From: Anastrepha obliqua
Taxonomy: Eukaryota > Arthropoda > Insecta > Diptera > Tephritidae
DNA length: 64,000 bases
Assembly (NCBI RefSeq): GCF_027943255.1
Contig: NC_072893.1
Location: 16,762,001-16,826,000, forward strand
Reading direction: 5' to 3'
Within the stretch, counting starts at the first letter, position 1; the number at the start of each line of letters is the position of its first letter. Below the pieces are notes generated by a model. That model saw only the letters and a program-made list of their open reading frames with translations. It made no database searches and was not told the DNA's origin. Below are positions 1 through 10,239 of the stretch, piece by piece. Position numbers and translations under genes: made by a program.

Positions 1-101
1 TTTTCAGGTCCACAATGTCGGAGGAACGATTCCTATGCATCCTTAGCTGCTTACGATTTGAAGACTCCACAGAGAGAAAGTAACGATTATTAACGGATCC
101 A

Positions 102-1209
102 TTGGCTGCCATTTCAGAACTGTTCAATAAGTTTATAGAAAACTGCCGAAAAAATTATACAATTGGTACCCATAGATGCATCGATGAAATGTTAGTGCCG
201 TTTCGCGGTAGGTGCAGATTTAAAATGTATATGCCAAAAAAGCCAGCAAAATATGGCATCAAAATAATGGCGTTAACAAATGCTCGCACACAGTACCTTG
301 CAAATGTTTATATATACCATGGCAAAAATTCTGACGGAAATGGTCTCACAACTGAAGAAAAAAGGCTATCAGTACCAACACAAGCCGTATTAAGGCTAAC
401 TAAAATTATAGAAGGAAGTAACAGAAATATTACTGCTGATAATTGGTTTTCCTCAATGCAGGTTATAGAAGAATTAAAAAAAGACAGCTTATGTATTTGG
501 GTACATTAAAGAAAAATAAAAGGAAAATACCTCCCGAATTTCAGCCCAGTAAAAACAGACCAATTGGATCTTGTTTGTACGGTTTTACCAAAGAAGTTAC
601 CATTTTATCATATGTGCCTCACAAAAACAAAGCTGTTCTTTTGTTATCTTCTATGCATCACAGGGAAGAAAGCGATATCCAAAGTGGAAAGCCGGCAATA
701 ATAGCAGACTATAATAACACAAAAGGGGGAGTTGGTGAACTTGATAAGAAGTGCTCCATATATTCAACCACTCGACGTACGCGACGCTGGTCACTCGCAA
801 ATTTTTATAGACTACTGCTGCAAATGCTTACGTTATATATCAATCTTGTGCTGAGTTTGATGATAAATCGAGGGCAGACTTTTTGAAAAGTCTAGGCCGG
901 CAATTGATTTTACCACATTTGCAAAGGCGACAGCATAATCCTCGACTACCCAGGTTAATTCGAGACAATATAAGTAGCATCTTGGGACCAGACTCCGTAG
1001 CTTCCCCTCTAGGAGAGCCGGCCACAACTGCGAAAAAGTTATGCTACATTTGCCCTAGTAGGTTGAAGCGGAAGACTCCATATGTTTGTTTGTTTTGTAC
1101 TAAGCTATGTGTATGGGATGCAGTAAACGCGTATACGCGAAGTGTGCAAATAAAGAATTTGATGAGTAAAAATCCTCCAAAAAGATTGATCTGCAGTTTT
1201 TTTTTTTGA
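102..1209 (+). pseudogene. piggyBac-like transposase remnant (two frameshifts)
   Basis: Decayed C-terminal two-thirds of a piggyBac-family transposase (DDE_Tnp_1_7, cut-and-paste at TTAA). Frame 3 from 102 carries the first catalytic-Asp region (HRCIDEMLVPFRGR) and the second (ITADNWFSS). The frame then shifts near 480-500 into YLGTLKKNKRKIPPEF and SYVPHKNKAVLLLS, and again near 820-847 into a segment ending in a Cys-rich tail (CYICPSRLKRKTPYVCLFC) like the piggyBac C-terminal zinc-binding domain. The third catalytic region reads GGVGELDKK, where the family usually has GVD.MD, so the active site is probably lost. A polyadenylation-type AATAAA lies near 1359. The 5' end lies before position 102. 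Family call is firm; boundaries are not. Confidence 0.85.
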
Positions 1210-1690
1210 ACATAACTTTTGTTTGTTTTCTTTTTTGTGATTCTAATGTCATAAATTTGGTTGTGAAAAGTGCCTTTATCTAGTTTTGAATTTTTTCTTA
1301 CAATTTTTTTTAAGTTATGTTAGTGCTGTTTTTTTAGTTTTAAGAAAAGTGACTATGAAATAAAGTCCTTGTTTTGTTAAACTAAAAGTTCGTTTTCTTT
1401 AAATTTATTACTCTATTCATTTAAAAATATGTTTTAGTATTCCAATTAAAAACAAATAGTTTAAAAAAAATTTTCGTTCACAAAAATTATTTATAGATTA
1501 TAAAGGGGTAAAATTTACCCCTACCTCAGAAACTACGTCCAAATATTTCACCTCAGTAGTTAAAGGTTAACACACACGCCGCAACAAAAACTACGACTAA
1601 CTAACTACGACTTCTCGGGCAGCCAGGTGGCGATCAAAACAATGGAGGCAGTTTTACTAAGATCAAAGGTTGCTTAGCAATGCCTGGCAG
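1210..1690. other. AT-rich stretch without a gene
   Basis: Holds the 3' flank of the piggyBac remnant. A perfect 17-bp palindrome (GGGGTAAAATTTACCCC, 1505-1521) sits in it. No coding signal or recognisable repeat end was found. Confidence 0.5.
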
Positions 1691-2275
1691 ATCTAAATGA
1701 CATTAGCACCGTCTTCAAAGGCAGCCTTATATGGGTTGTGAGACATAGAGATATTGGGGGAAATTGGAAGACCGATGAGCTAGCCAGAAAGAGTACTAAT
1801 CTTGCACTGCTTGAAAACAGAGGCAATAGTGGAATTCCTATGGCAACTTGCAAATTAAGGATAAAAAATAATATTCAACAGGAGGCCAATAGGTCATGGA
1901 GAGAAGAAAATACTTGTGTTCCAACCAGTCTAATGTGACCGCAAATAGACAAGAAAAGATCAGGAGAATTGCTCAACTTCTCAAAAGAGAACATTTTGAA
2001 GGTCGTGGCTTAGGTCACAGGTAACTGGCTGTTAGGTAGGCACTCTTCTGGGCTAGGAGTATTTTCTCATGAACACTGCAGAAGTTGTAGAGACGAGGAA
2101 GAGCAAGAAACAATAGAGCATTTCCTCTGTAATTGCCCAGCCTTAGCTAGAAATAGAGCAAAGTTGTTAGGCAAATACCATTTTGATCCTCTTACGGAAC
2201 TATTCGGTGTTGGGATAAAACCTATCCTACGCTTCTTAAGAGAGTCTAACTGGTTCCATAAAAATGTGAACAGTA
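1690..2275 (+). pseudogene. LINE ORF2 3' end (RNase H tail and CCHC), degraded
   Basis: C-terminal debris of a non-LTR retrotransposon that carries RNase H after the reverse transcriptase. The RNase H tail is visible as WVVRHRDIGGNWKTDELARK (1730-1790), the analogue of WVPGHSGVQGNEIADELA in the better-preserved LINE at 51435-53355. After a stop at 1936 and frame changes comes CRSCRDEEEQETIEHFLCNC (about 2078-2137), the C-terminal zinc-knuckle of such elements. Stops and shifts make it non-functional. The tRNA-derived SINE at 2288 follows directly. Confidence 0.75.
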
Positions 2276-2287
2276 AGGTTCCCCGCG

Positions 2288-2544
2288 GCCGCCGTAGCCG
2301 AATGGGTACCACTCGGAATTCAGAGAGAACGTAGGTTCGAATCTCGGTGAGTCTCCAAAAAGAAGAAAACGTTTTTTCTATTAGCGGTCGTCCCTCGGCA
2401 GGCAATGGCAAACCTCTGAGTGTAATTCTTCCATGAAAAAGCTATTCATAAAAAATAACTGCCGTTCGGAGTCGGTTTGAAACTGTAGGTCCCCCATTTG
2501 TGGAACATCAAGACGCCCGCCACAAATAGGAGGAGGAGCTCGGC
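2288..2544 (+). mobile_element. tRNA-derived SINE (family 1), 3' end missing
   Basis: One of six copies in the window. Pol III-type internal promoter: A box TAGCCGAATGGG (2295-2306) and B box GGTTCGAATC (2334-2343), spaced as in a tRNA-Ser-like gene, with tRNA-like sequence confined to the first ~60 nt. The body has the family hallmarks CCTCGGCAGGCAATGGCAAA, TGCCGTTCGGAGTCGG and AATAGGAGGAGGAGCTCGGC. The copy stops at that last block and runs straight into mariner sequence, so its tail is absent. Confidence 0.85.
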
Positions 2545-2559
2545 TATTTTGAATGTTCA

Positions 2560-3710
2560 GTCAATGTGTTGACAGCTGCTTTGTTTGTACGTGTTTCGGC
2601 TCGTCTTCGATTTTTACCTATTCAAAAAGATGGATCAAAGAACCTGTATCAAGTTTTGTGTGAAAAACGAAATTAATTGCGCGGATTCATTCCGAATGTG
2701 GACTGTGTCATACGGAGAAGCTACTTTGCACCAAAGCAACGTTTATCGGTGATACAAAATGTTCTCAGAAGGCCGAGAAGATGTGAACGACAGGCACTTC
2801 AACAACACACGAAAAAATTGATAAAGTGAAGAAACTGGTATTGGCCAATCGTCGAATCACCGTTAGAGAAGTTGCTGAGGACCCAGACATATCGTGGCTC
2901 GTGCCATTCGATTTTTTTCAATGATTTGGGGACGAGACGGGTCGCCGCGAAATTCGTACCAAAACTGCACAATTTCGACCAAAAGCAGCATCGCATAAAC
3001 ATTGCTAATGAGATGTTGGACTCTGCCCGCGACTACCCGAATTTGCTCCAGAGGGTCATAACTGCTGACGAATCGTGGGTTTATGGTTATGACGTAGAAA
3101 CCAAAGCTCAATCATCTCAATGGAAGCTGCCGCACGAACCAAGACCGAAAAAAGCGCGCCAAGTTCGGTCGAATGTAAAAGTTTTGCTTACCGTTTTCTT
3201 CGATTGCAGGGGCGTTGTGTATCATGAGTTCTTGCCGCAGAGTAAAACGGTCAAAAAGGAATATTACCTGCAAGTTATGCGCAATGTTCGCGAAGTAAGC
3301 CGCCAGTACCGCCCGGATTTGTGGAAGAACAAAAATTGGCTCTTGCAGCACGATAACGCCCCTGCTCACACATCGTTGCTTGTGCGCGACTTTTTGGCCA
3401 AAAACAACACATTAATGATGCCACAGCCACCGTATTCCGTACCCCATGTGACTTTTTCTTGTTCCCGAAACTGAACAGGCCCATGAAAGGACGATGCTAC
3501 GCTACGATTGCGAGATAATGCCGTCTTTATGAAGGAGGAGCTGAACAAGATAAAAAAAAAATGATTTTTTGAAGAGCTTCGAAGATTGGAAAAAACGTTG
3601 GCACACGTGCATAATATCTCACGGGCATTACTTTCAAGGGGAAAAATAAAAAAATAAATAATTTTTGAAAAAAAAACACAAAATTCGCGATACTTTTTGA
3701 ACACACCTCG
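2560..3710 (+). pseudogene. mariner (DD34D) transposon remnant
   Basis: Mariner transposase, broken in several places. The N-terminal MDQRTCIKFCVKNEIN is at 2631. The core after 2872 reads NLGD-like FFNDLGTRRVAAKFVPKL. The first catalytic motif is TADESW (normally GDE), the second HDNAPAH. The third Asp (PCDFF, 3444-3458) is still in the DNA but out of frame, because a short deletion removed the Pro-Asp-Leu-Ala stretch near 3440. The 3' terminal repeat ends in TTTGAACACACCTCG followed by TA (3711-3712). The matching 5' terminal repeat is gone; a SINE ends there instead. It lies inside an intron of the tektin gene, downstream of the 3775 splice donor. Confidence 0.9.
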
Positions 3711-3774
3711 TACATAGGTATAAGGTTCCCAAAAACCTAACCTAACATTAGTTTTATGCTCGGCAAATATTTAC

Positions 3775-4239
3775 CTATTAATATTCGATTCTGCATATTT
3801 GGTAAGATTGCTATTGACCCATTCGTTGTTCGTGTAGCGCGTGAAGAGTGCCGCACGGGCAGCGTGTTGTGGATTGCGTTCGAAACCCGTTACTAAGTTG
3901 GGAAAGTTCATAGGTTCGGTTGTCATGCCAGAGGGTGAGAAGCATGGCTTCATCAGCTGATTGGTGACTGGTTGCTCAGCTAAGTTCTTGACCTCAATCA
4001 TTTCGTACGCCAATGTCGGTCGCCATGGATGCGGACGATTTGTCTATAGAAAAAATTATAATAAACAAATTTTATGCTACTGCATACCTGCATACAACAA
4101 AAAGTTTCACCTGATAAGATATGCCAACGCGCGGTGGTACGGATGGACCAGACACGGGCTCCATACATGGCGGTGCACCAGCCGTACTCCATGGCTGTAA
4201 TTGTGAATACATCACAGTTTGTTCAAATTTTGTAGACAT
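3775..4239 (-). CDS. tektin family protein, N-terminal exons (partial gene)
   Basis: Tektins are coiled-coil filament proteins that run inside axonemal microtubule doublets of cilia and sperm flagella. Two exons are visible on the minus strand. Exon 4239-4111 (43 codons, start MSTKFEQTVMYSQLQPW) ends at donor CAG|GTGAAA. After a 67-bp intron, exon 4043-3775 begins at TATAG|ACAAAT and reads TNRPHPWRPTLAYEMIEV, ending in ARAALFTRYTNNEWVNSNL and KYAESNINR, then donor TAG|GTAAAT in phase 2. The RYT..EW...NL..Y.ES...R block is the conserved tektin N-terminal signature. The coiled-coil body must lie beyond the left edge, since no further exon is seen at 1-3774, where the intron has taken in a mariner. 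Which tektin paralogue it is cannot be settled from this part. Confidence 0.8.
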
Positions 4240-4561
4240 TTTGAATTAACTGACTTTTTTTAATTTTTTATACTAACAAAAATACAAACTAATTTGTACA
4301 AGCAAAAAAAACTGACAATTTTTAAACTACAGAATTAGGCTACGAAAATCGACATAAATTAAGAACAAAAAATTGTTTTTGTTTTTCAAACAAAAAATAA
4401 CTACATACAGTAGATGAGGTGAAAAATGTAAAATTTCTATTGTATTTTTCAAATGGGTGTGGCCAATGCGATTTATTGTGTGTGTGTGTGTGTGTGACAT
4501 TGTGGCGATGGAGTGTACGTTTTATGTAAAAAATGTGAAAGTAATAATGTGAAGGCGCTAC

Positions 4562-4711
4562 ATATGACTCGGCCAAATTCCTGTGGTCTTTGCGCTCAAT
4601 GAACTCATGGACGGTGCTGTTCTCGGTGGGCCACTTATCAAGCAGGTTGTCTTTGACCAAACGGTGATCGAAGATGCGATTCTCGAGATATGATGTGGCG
4701 TGATACTTCAT
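4562..4711 (-). CDS. possible alternative first coding exon of the tektin gene
   Basis: Minus-strand ATG at 4711 (context GACCATGAAG) opens 50 codons starting MKYHATSYLENRIFDHRL and ending ERKDHRNLAESY at a candidate donor TAT|GTAGCG. The exon is exactly 150 nt, so it ends in phase 0, the phase in which tektin exon 4043-3775 starts; it could therefore replace exon 4239-4111. Base composition is clearly richer in G+C than the flanks, as expected of coding DNA. The donor is weak and I do not recognise the peptide, so a separate small gene is possible. A (TG)n run at 4476-4495 lies just downstream. Confidence 0.45.
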
Positions 4712-5400
4712 GGTCAGTGTTCGTTTGTGGTGATGAATTTAATGATTAGTTGTATATCCAATTTTTTTTTTTTTTTTAATTTTTATTAATTTTGTTTTTT
4801 ATTATTGCTTGTGGCTTCTATTGCACACTAACTGCACTCACTATGGGTATACTCGATTTCAACATTAAATCTTTAACCGTTTCCGTTTTTGGATATATAC
4901 TTGGATAGCGCGATAGCAAATTTTTATCCTCAACAGCCCAGCAAAGCATTTCAATGCGAAAAGTAGTAAAGCTTATCGCCAAGGATGTGCTAATGAAGCG
5001 AACTGCACTTTGAGACTAAAGACCTCTTTGATACAACGGAATTTTTGGCATTTATGCAGTGCGGAGGGAATGCGAAATTCTTATTGACAAAACCATTACA
5101 TGGAAACCAATTTGTTTTTTAAGTATATTTGTTGTGAAGTTAGAAAGCAACTATACAAACGAATTTACCTACAAACCCAAACACTGCAGGTTATACACAC
5201 TTATATATTTTCCTAATGTGAATATAAACAAAACGTAATTTGACGAATTCTATTAAAACGAATATTAAAGTAGGTTAGCAACTTCATTTTGTTGTTGCAG
5301 CCTATCAAAGCATTCCCAGGTCTATCTGCCTATCAGCTGTCGTGGTGCTATCATCAAAAGTAAGTTCAAGAAACTCGTAATTTAGAAGAGATCGGTTCTA
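4712..5400. other. intergenic stretch, no gene seen
   Basis: AT-rich DNA upstream (5') of the minus-strand tektin exons. It would hold the tektin promoter, but no convincing motif was found. A T-run lies at 4764-4780. Confidence 0.4.
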
Positions 5401-5537
5401 CCTTACTGGAACCTAGGATGATAGATTACCAGTCTTGGCCATACGAAGCAAAATTGTGAGAGCAACTTCGGCTGCCACGTCACCCGCGACTCATCAGCAA
5501 AATTCAGCCCGTTCATTTCATATTCTCTGAAATAAAT

Positions 5538-6407
5538 AATAGATGCTTTCCATTTCAATTCAACCGGGCTATTCGGGTCATGTTCTTCGATTTCGATGTA
5601 ACTGAAATATGTTGCTCTCTGGTCAAAATAATGAGACACGTATTTTTTTGTTCGCCCGAAAAATTTTTTTTTTCAAGAGTTATCGGCAATTTTGTTTTTC
5701 GGTTCAAACTCGATTTTTTTTAATTATATAAGAAAATTTTTTTTTTAAATGCCCATAACTTAGTCAAAAATGAACCGATTTTAATAATTCTGGGTTCAAA
5801 ATGATCGTAATTACTTACACGAGCGATTTCATGTAGAAACAGTTGCAAAAAAGTAGTTGAAAATTTTTTATTTAGCAAAAAAGAAAAAAATTGAAATTTT
5901 TTCGAAATTCAATATTTCAAAAAGTGTATTTTTGTTTTTTTTTATAACTTTTTCCAAATCAAGAGGACACCTCAAACTTCAATTAAGCTGAATGCCCAGT
6001 AGCTAAAATGAGTTGTTTTTGAGTAATGAATTTTTGAGTAAAAAACCTGTTTCGCACTTTTTGTTTTTTGCAAAATAAAAAAATTGCAACTGCTTTTTTG
6101 CAACTGTTTCTACATGAAATCGCTCGTGTAAGTAATGACGATCCTTTTGAACCCAAAATTATTAAAATCGGTTCATTTTTGACTAAGTTATGAGCATTTA
6201 AAAACAAAATTTTCTTATATTATTAAAAAAAATCGATTTTGAGCCGAAAAACAAAATTGCCGATAAAGCTTGAAAAAAAATTTTTTCGGGCGAAAAAAAA
6301 ATACGTGTCTCATTATTTTGACCAGAGAGCAACATATTTGAGTTACATCGAAATCGAAGAACATGACCCGAATAGCCCGGTTGAATTGAAATGGAAAGCA
6401 TCAATAA
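5538..6407. repeat. large palindrome: ~322-bp arms, ~225-bp loop
   Basis: The left arm (5538-5860) is the reverse complement of the right arm (6086-6407) over its full length with scattered mismatches. Outer ends are GATGCTTTCCATTTCAATTC and its complement; inner ends are GCGATTTCATGTAGAAACAG and its complement. Outer parts of both arms keep an open frame containing EIEEHDPNSPVELKWKAS. The loop (5861-6085) is unrelated AT-rich DNA. No terminal target duplication could be identified, so a foldback transposon and an inverted duplication both remain possible. Confidence 0.85.
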
Positions 6408-6448
6408 ATGAAATAATAATAAATAAATAATTGGCGCGAACACTTCAA

Positions 6449-6733
6449 TTACTCACCGTATAAGACTGATATGGCTCCCTGTGACTTCTTACCTATTCGG
6501 AAAATTGCATTTGCCCATGAAAGCAAAACGTTTTGCGCCCGTAGAGGCCATCCAAAAGGCTTGTACCGACATCCTGAAGAACATTCCGGTCAATGGCATG
6601 AAGCACTCTTTCGAAACGTTTTTAGATCAGAGGAAACTATTTTGAATAAAGAAACTCGAAGCTTTCAGAACAAAGGTCCTGTCGTTTCTAGTTTAGCTCA
6701 GTCTTGTTTATTTTGGACTTCACCTTGTATATA
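6449..6733 (+). pseudogene. mariner transposase C-terminal fragment
   Basis: Reads KTDMAPCDFLPI, the third catalytic Asp region of a DD34D mariner (usual PDLAPCDFF), then degraded sequence homologous to the mariner C-terminus. It starts abruptly next to the palindrome and ends where the rosa-type element begins, so both catalytic Asp residues upstream are missing. Confidence 0.7.
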
Positions 6734-7248
6734 AAGAGTTTTCCAATAACAGGTGTTATCTGTCGCTATCGAGAGATGGCTAACGATTCTGTATGGCCGG
6801 AATTGGATGGTATTCATTTGGACAACGTTTATTTTCAACAAGACGGCGCTACGTGCCACACAAGCAATGAAACCATTGATCTTTTATGGGAAAAGTTTCC
6901 GGGCCGTGTTATCTCTCGAAGAGGTGATCACAATTGGCCACCGAGATCTTGTGATTTCACACCTAGTGACTTTGTTCTTTGGGGACACGTGAAAGAAAAG
7001 ATCCACACCAACAGCCCATGGCCGATTCAAAATCTCAAAGATGGAATTCGTGAGGCTATCGAGGACATAGGGCAGCCACTTTGCAATTCGGTTATGGAAA
7101 ATTTCATGAAAACGATAGTGTCCTGTAATCGTGGTCGTGGTGGTCATTTGCCTGATGTTATTTTTCACTATTACCGGCATACCTTCCTCTTTATAATGAA
7201 AAAAATAACTTTGAATATCAAAATAACACCTCTTATTGGAAAACCCTT
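6734..7248 (+). mobile_element. DD41D (rosa-type) mariner, internally deleted
   Basis: Both ends are exact. The left terminal repeat 6734-6759 (AAGAGTTTTCCAATAACAGG...) matches the reverse complement of 7223-7248 at 24 of 26 positions, each bordered by TA (6732-6733, 7249-7250). Inside, the transposase C-terminal half reads QQDGATCHTSNETIDLLW and then WPPRSCDFTPSDFVLWG. From the Asp in QQDG to the Asp in TPSD there are 41 residues, the DD41D spacing of the rosa group. The N-terminal half, including helix-turn-helix and first Asp, is deleted, so it is non-autonomous. It sits at the tail of a SINE. Confidence 0.85.
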
Positions 7249-7250
7249 TA

Positions 7251-7430
7251 TAATTGGCTGCCAACCTCCTTATTGGGTTTTTTGTCGAACTCCTCCTCCT
7301 ATTTGTGGCGTGCGTCTTGATGTTGTTCCACAAACGGAGGGACCTGCAGTTTTGGCCGATTCCGAACGACAGACAATTTTATTGAGGCGCTTTTTCACGG
7401 CAGTAATACACTCGAAGCTATTAGAAACAA
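7251..7430 (-). mobile_element. SINE family 1 fragment
   Basis: The 3' portion of the tRNA-derived SINE in reverse orientation: CTCCTCCTCCTATTTGTGGC, TTGATGTTGTTCCACAAACG, GCTTTTTCACGGCAGTAATA. The promoter half is missing. The rosa-type element abuts its tail. Confidence 0.75.
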
Positions 7431-7599
7431 CTCTTTCTATCACAGTGGACGGCTGAATAACGTGCGTTCGCAAACGAAGCATATTTCAAGGCCAATTATC
7501 CGTGTGCAAATGCTCATCCTAGATTTTGTTCCCGTTACAATATTCAACGTTTACGTTGGAAGATTTGCTTCATTCATGGGTGCAAAGGTTCGGTGGCAA

Positions 7600-8185
7600 A
7601 CAGCCCACGGCTGGGCCCAGCCAGGCATCGAGAACAAATGAAAATATTGAACTCTTTGTCACAATTTTGCACGACAATCACCCTTAGTCCATGCCATGCG
7701 GAAGAGAGCGGCTGTCCTGCGACTTCCAAAAACTATACGCATGCATCATTGTGGAATGATCTTAGACTTTACTCCTTCAAAAATCAAATCGTGCAAGCGC
7801 TGAAGCCTAACAATTACAATGTGTGGACAAATTTCTAGGAGTCAATGTTGGACCTATTTCGTACGGTAACCACTATCTTCTGGAGTGATGAAGCTCATTT
7901 TAATTAAAATGGATCTGTACATAAGTAAAAATTTCCGTTATTGGTCACCTAAATGACAAGCAACGTCAAAAACCACTTCACACTCCCAAAGTGACGGTTT
8001 GATGGTTTCATGGTTTCATCAAGATGGTGACACACTGTACATAGCCAGAGAGACCATGGCGATACTGTGTGATTTCTTCCCTAGTAAGCTGATATGTCGT
8101 CTCGGTGACATATCCTGGCCACCCGGATTGCGTGATCTTAGCCCTATGGACGTTTTTCTGTGGGAATACCTCGAAAGTAAGGTCT
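7600..8185 (+). pseudogene. eroded DD41D-type mariner transposase
   Basis: Fragments of a second rosa-like transposase: FWSDEAHFN (first Asp, near 7880), then WFHQDGDTLYIARETMAIL (second Asp, near 8022) and LRDLSPMDVFLWEYL. Second to third Asp again has 41 residues between. Stops at 7838 and near 7907 break the frame. From 8186 the same open frame runs into a LINE tail (next entry). Confidence 0.75.
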
Positions 8186-8325
8186 ATGAGTGTCTTGCCT
8201 TTGCTAGAGCAATGCTACGAGTTTTGGATTCCGATGTCGGGAGAATGAGTAATATTCGTTCTCTAAAACTGGAGGATATTTACAGATTTGCCAAAGAAAC
8301 TGGGAAATTCCCAAAGGACTGAGTA
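8186..8325 (+). mobile_element. LINE 3' end fused in frame to mariner remnant
   Basis: Reads CLAFARAMLRVLDSDVG and RSLKLEDIYRFAKETGKF, nearly identical to the last ~45 residues of the LINE ORF at 51619-53355. The ORF 7999-8322 therefore joins a mariner C-terminus to a LINE C-terminus without a stop. Fused product function is unlikely. Confidence 0.8.
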
Positions 8326-8830
8326 CAAAGGCCAGATTCCAAGAGGATAACCGACGTAACAGTAAACATTTAGAGGAAATAATTAAAAAAAAAATCCGCA
8401 TTTGCCTTCTTTGACATAAACGTTTATTATTAATACATCTACATAGTGCAGCCACATTATGGTACCTTAAAGTATTTCTTATAAAAAAACATATTGCCAC
8501 AGACTGTCACATTTCTCACCGCGGAAAATTGAGATATTTTCCTTAAGACAGAACTTTATGACTTTTGAACCGGGATTCTTGGTCGTTACACATTCCAACT
8601 TTGAATTTTATGAGAGACTTTTAGGAGGCAAAAATGCACGCGAGGGTTTGCCCATTCCCTAAAAGGGCTACTGCTCTTTATACCACCTCAAAAATTAAGT
8701 GGCGAAAATGTAGTGATCAACGTCGAAGTTTTTGTTGATTAGTCGTGACAGAATATTAGCAGCTAATATTCAAGTATATAATCATCAAAAATAACAATGA
8801 AAAATAAATAAAATGTTACGGTGATGATAT
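8326..8830. other. no gene; LINE 3' flank and AT-rich DNA
   Basis: Begins with likely LINE 3' UTR (AGAGGATAACCGACGTAACA), then unrecognised AT-rich sequence with no coding signal. Confidence 0.4.
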
Positions 8831-8836
8831 ATATAT

Positions 8837-8955
8837 AATTGGCGCGTACACCCTTTTCGGGTGTTTGGGCTTTGTCTTTCACCGAGATTCGAACCAACGT
8901 CCTCTCTTGCTTTCGAATGGTAATCACGCACCAACCCATTCGGCTACGGCGGCCG
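8837..8955 (-). mobile_element. SINE family 1, internally deleted
   Basis: Reverse-oriented copy that keeps both ends: tail AATTGGCGCGTACACCC at 8837, B box (GATTCGAACC, 8886-8895) and A box (CCCATTCGGCTA, 8935-8946). About 190 nt of body is missing compared with the copy at 25107-25431. An (AT)n run flanks the tail. Confidence 0.85.
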
Positions 8956-9409
8956 CTAATGATGTGATTTACCTATCGAAATTTCTCCTCCTCTTTATCC
9001 CTGATGTTGGGAGCGGAGTGCTGATATATCCAAATGAGACAATTGACACAACTTCGTCATACGGAACATTCCGTAAAGTCCAATTATATTTACTAAATTC
9101 TTCTATATCTTCCATTCTTTATATTTAGTTTATAGTTTTAAATGATTATCAAAAATTATTGCCTTCACGAACACAGCTAATGTAAAAAGGGCAACATTTG
9201 CGTCGAAACACCTTTTTATTTGAGCTTCTTATTTGCATCGAAACAGCTTCCAATTGAGACGGCCAATAAGAAACATTTCGCATAGTTGACATTTAACTTT
9301 TTAACACTTTTTTATTTTATTTTAAGTTCCATAATTGGCGAAAATAACACAATTTTAAGAAGAACCAAAATTTGTGCAACATCATCATCATTTTCACTTT
9401 GTTCTTTAA

Positions 9410-10225
9410 ATTTTTGGTTACTGCCAAATTTTTCAGTATTAACAAATACCGTTTTGTGATAATTTGTAATAACAGTGAAAAAATGTATGTTAACGAACAC
9501 ACCTTATATAATTTTTTGCGCAGTCATGTCATGAATAGGAAGTTTATTTTAATAATCGAGCAGGTCCTGTAATTCACTTCCGAGTAGATTTTCACACAAT
9601 TGGCAAACATTTCATTGAAATTCACTCAGAAGTGAATTACCGAATCTCGGTATAATTTAAAAGTCCGTTAAAAGGGTAAAAGATGGTTAGAAATAAAAAG
9701 GGAGGAGATATCGACAGCCAAAGGTGAATTTTATTGTACATGCATATTTTAAGAACGCATTTTATCTCAAAAACTATTCGGCATATGGTTTTGGCATTTT
9801 TGGAAAGGTAATTAATTTTTGGTGACTACCAAATTTTTCGATAGTAACAAATGCCATGGAATAACAATTACAAATTTTTATGTTAACGAATAAATTTTAT
9901 CAAATTTTGTGCGCTGTGAAGAATGGGAAGATTATTTAAATAATCGAGCAGGCCCAGTGGATTTCAACACCGGCTAAAAATTCCATTGAAATTCTTTGGG
10001 AAGTGAATTACCGAATCTGGGTATAATTAAAGCATCCGTTCAAAAAAACAACAAAAAAAAAGAAACACGTAAATTGTATAGCTACGTATATATTTACGCT
10101 AATTACAACGGTACTAAAATGCGGTTAATGCGAAAATTAAAAATGGAGAAGATATCGATGGCCAAAGATCAATTGTACACATTTTAAGAACGCATTTTAA
10201 ATCAAAAACCCATCGGCCAAAGGAT
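9410..10225. repeat. diverged tandem duplication, ~407-bp period
   Basis: Unit A (9410-9790) and unit B (9817-10225) share, in order, TTTTTGGT.ACT.CCAAATTT, ATAATCGAGCAGG, GTGAATTACCGAATCT.GGTA, GAGATATCGA and TTAAGAACGCATTTTA. Unit B has a ~50-bp insertion in its second half. No coding function seen. Confidence 0.75.
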
Positions 10226-10239
10226 GTTCTTTTTTCCCC

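Noticed and set aside
2288..2360. tRNA gene (A and B boxes look like tRNA-Ser)
   Set aside because: No acceptor stem pairs, the 3' part is unrelated, and five more copies share a ~250-nt body; it is a SINE.
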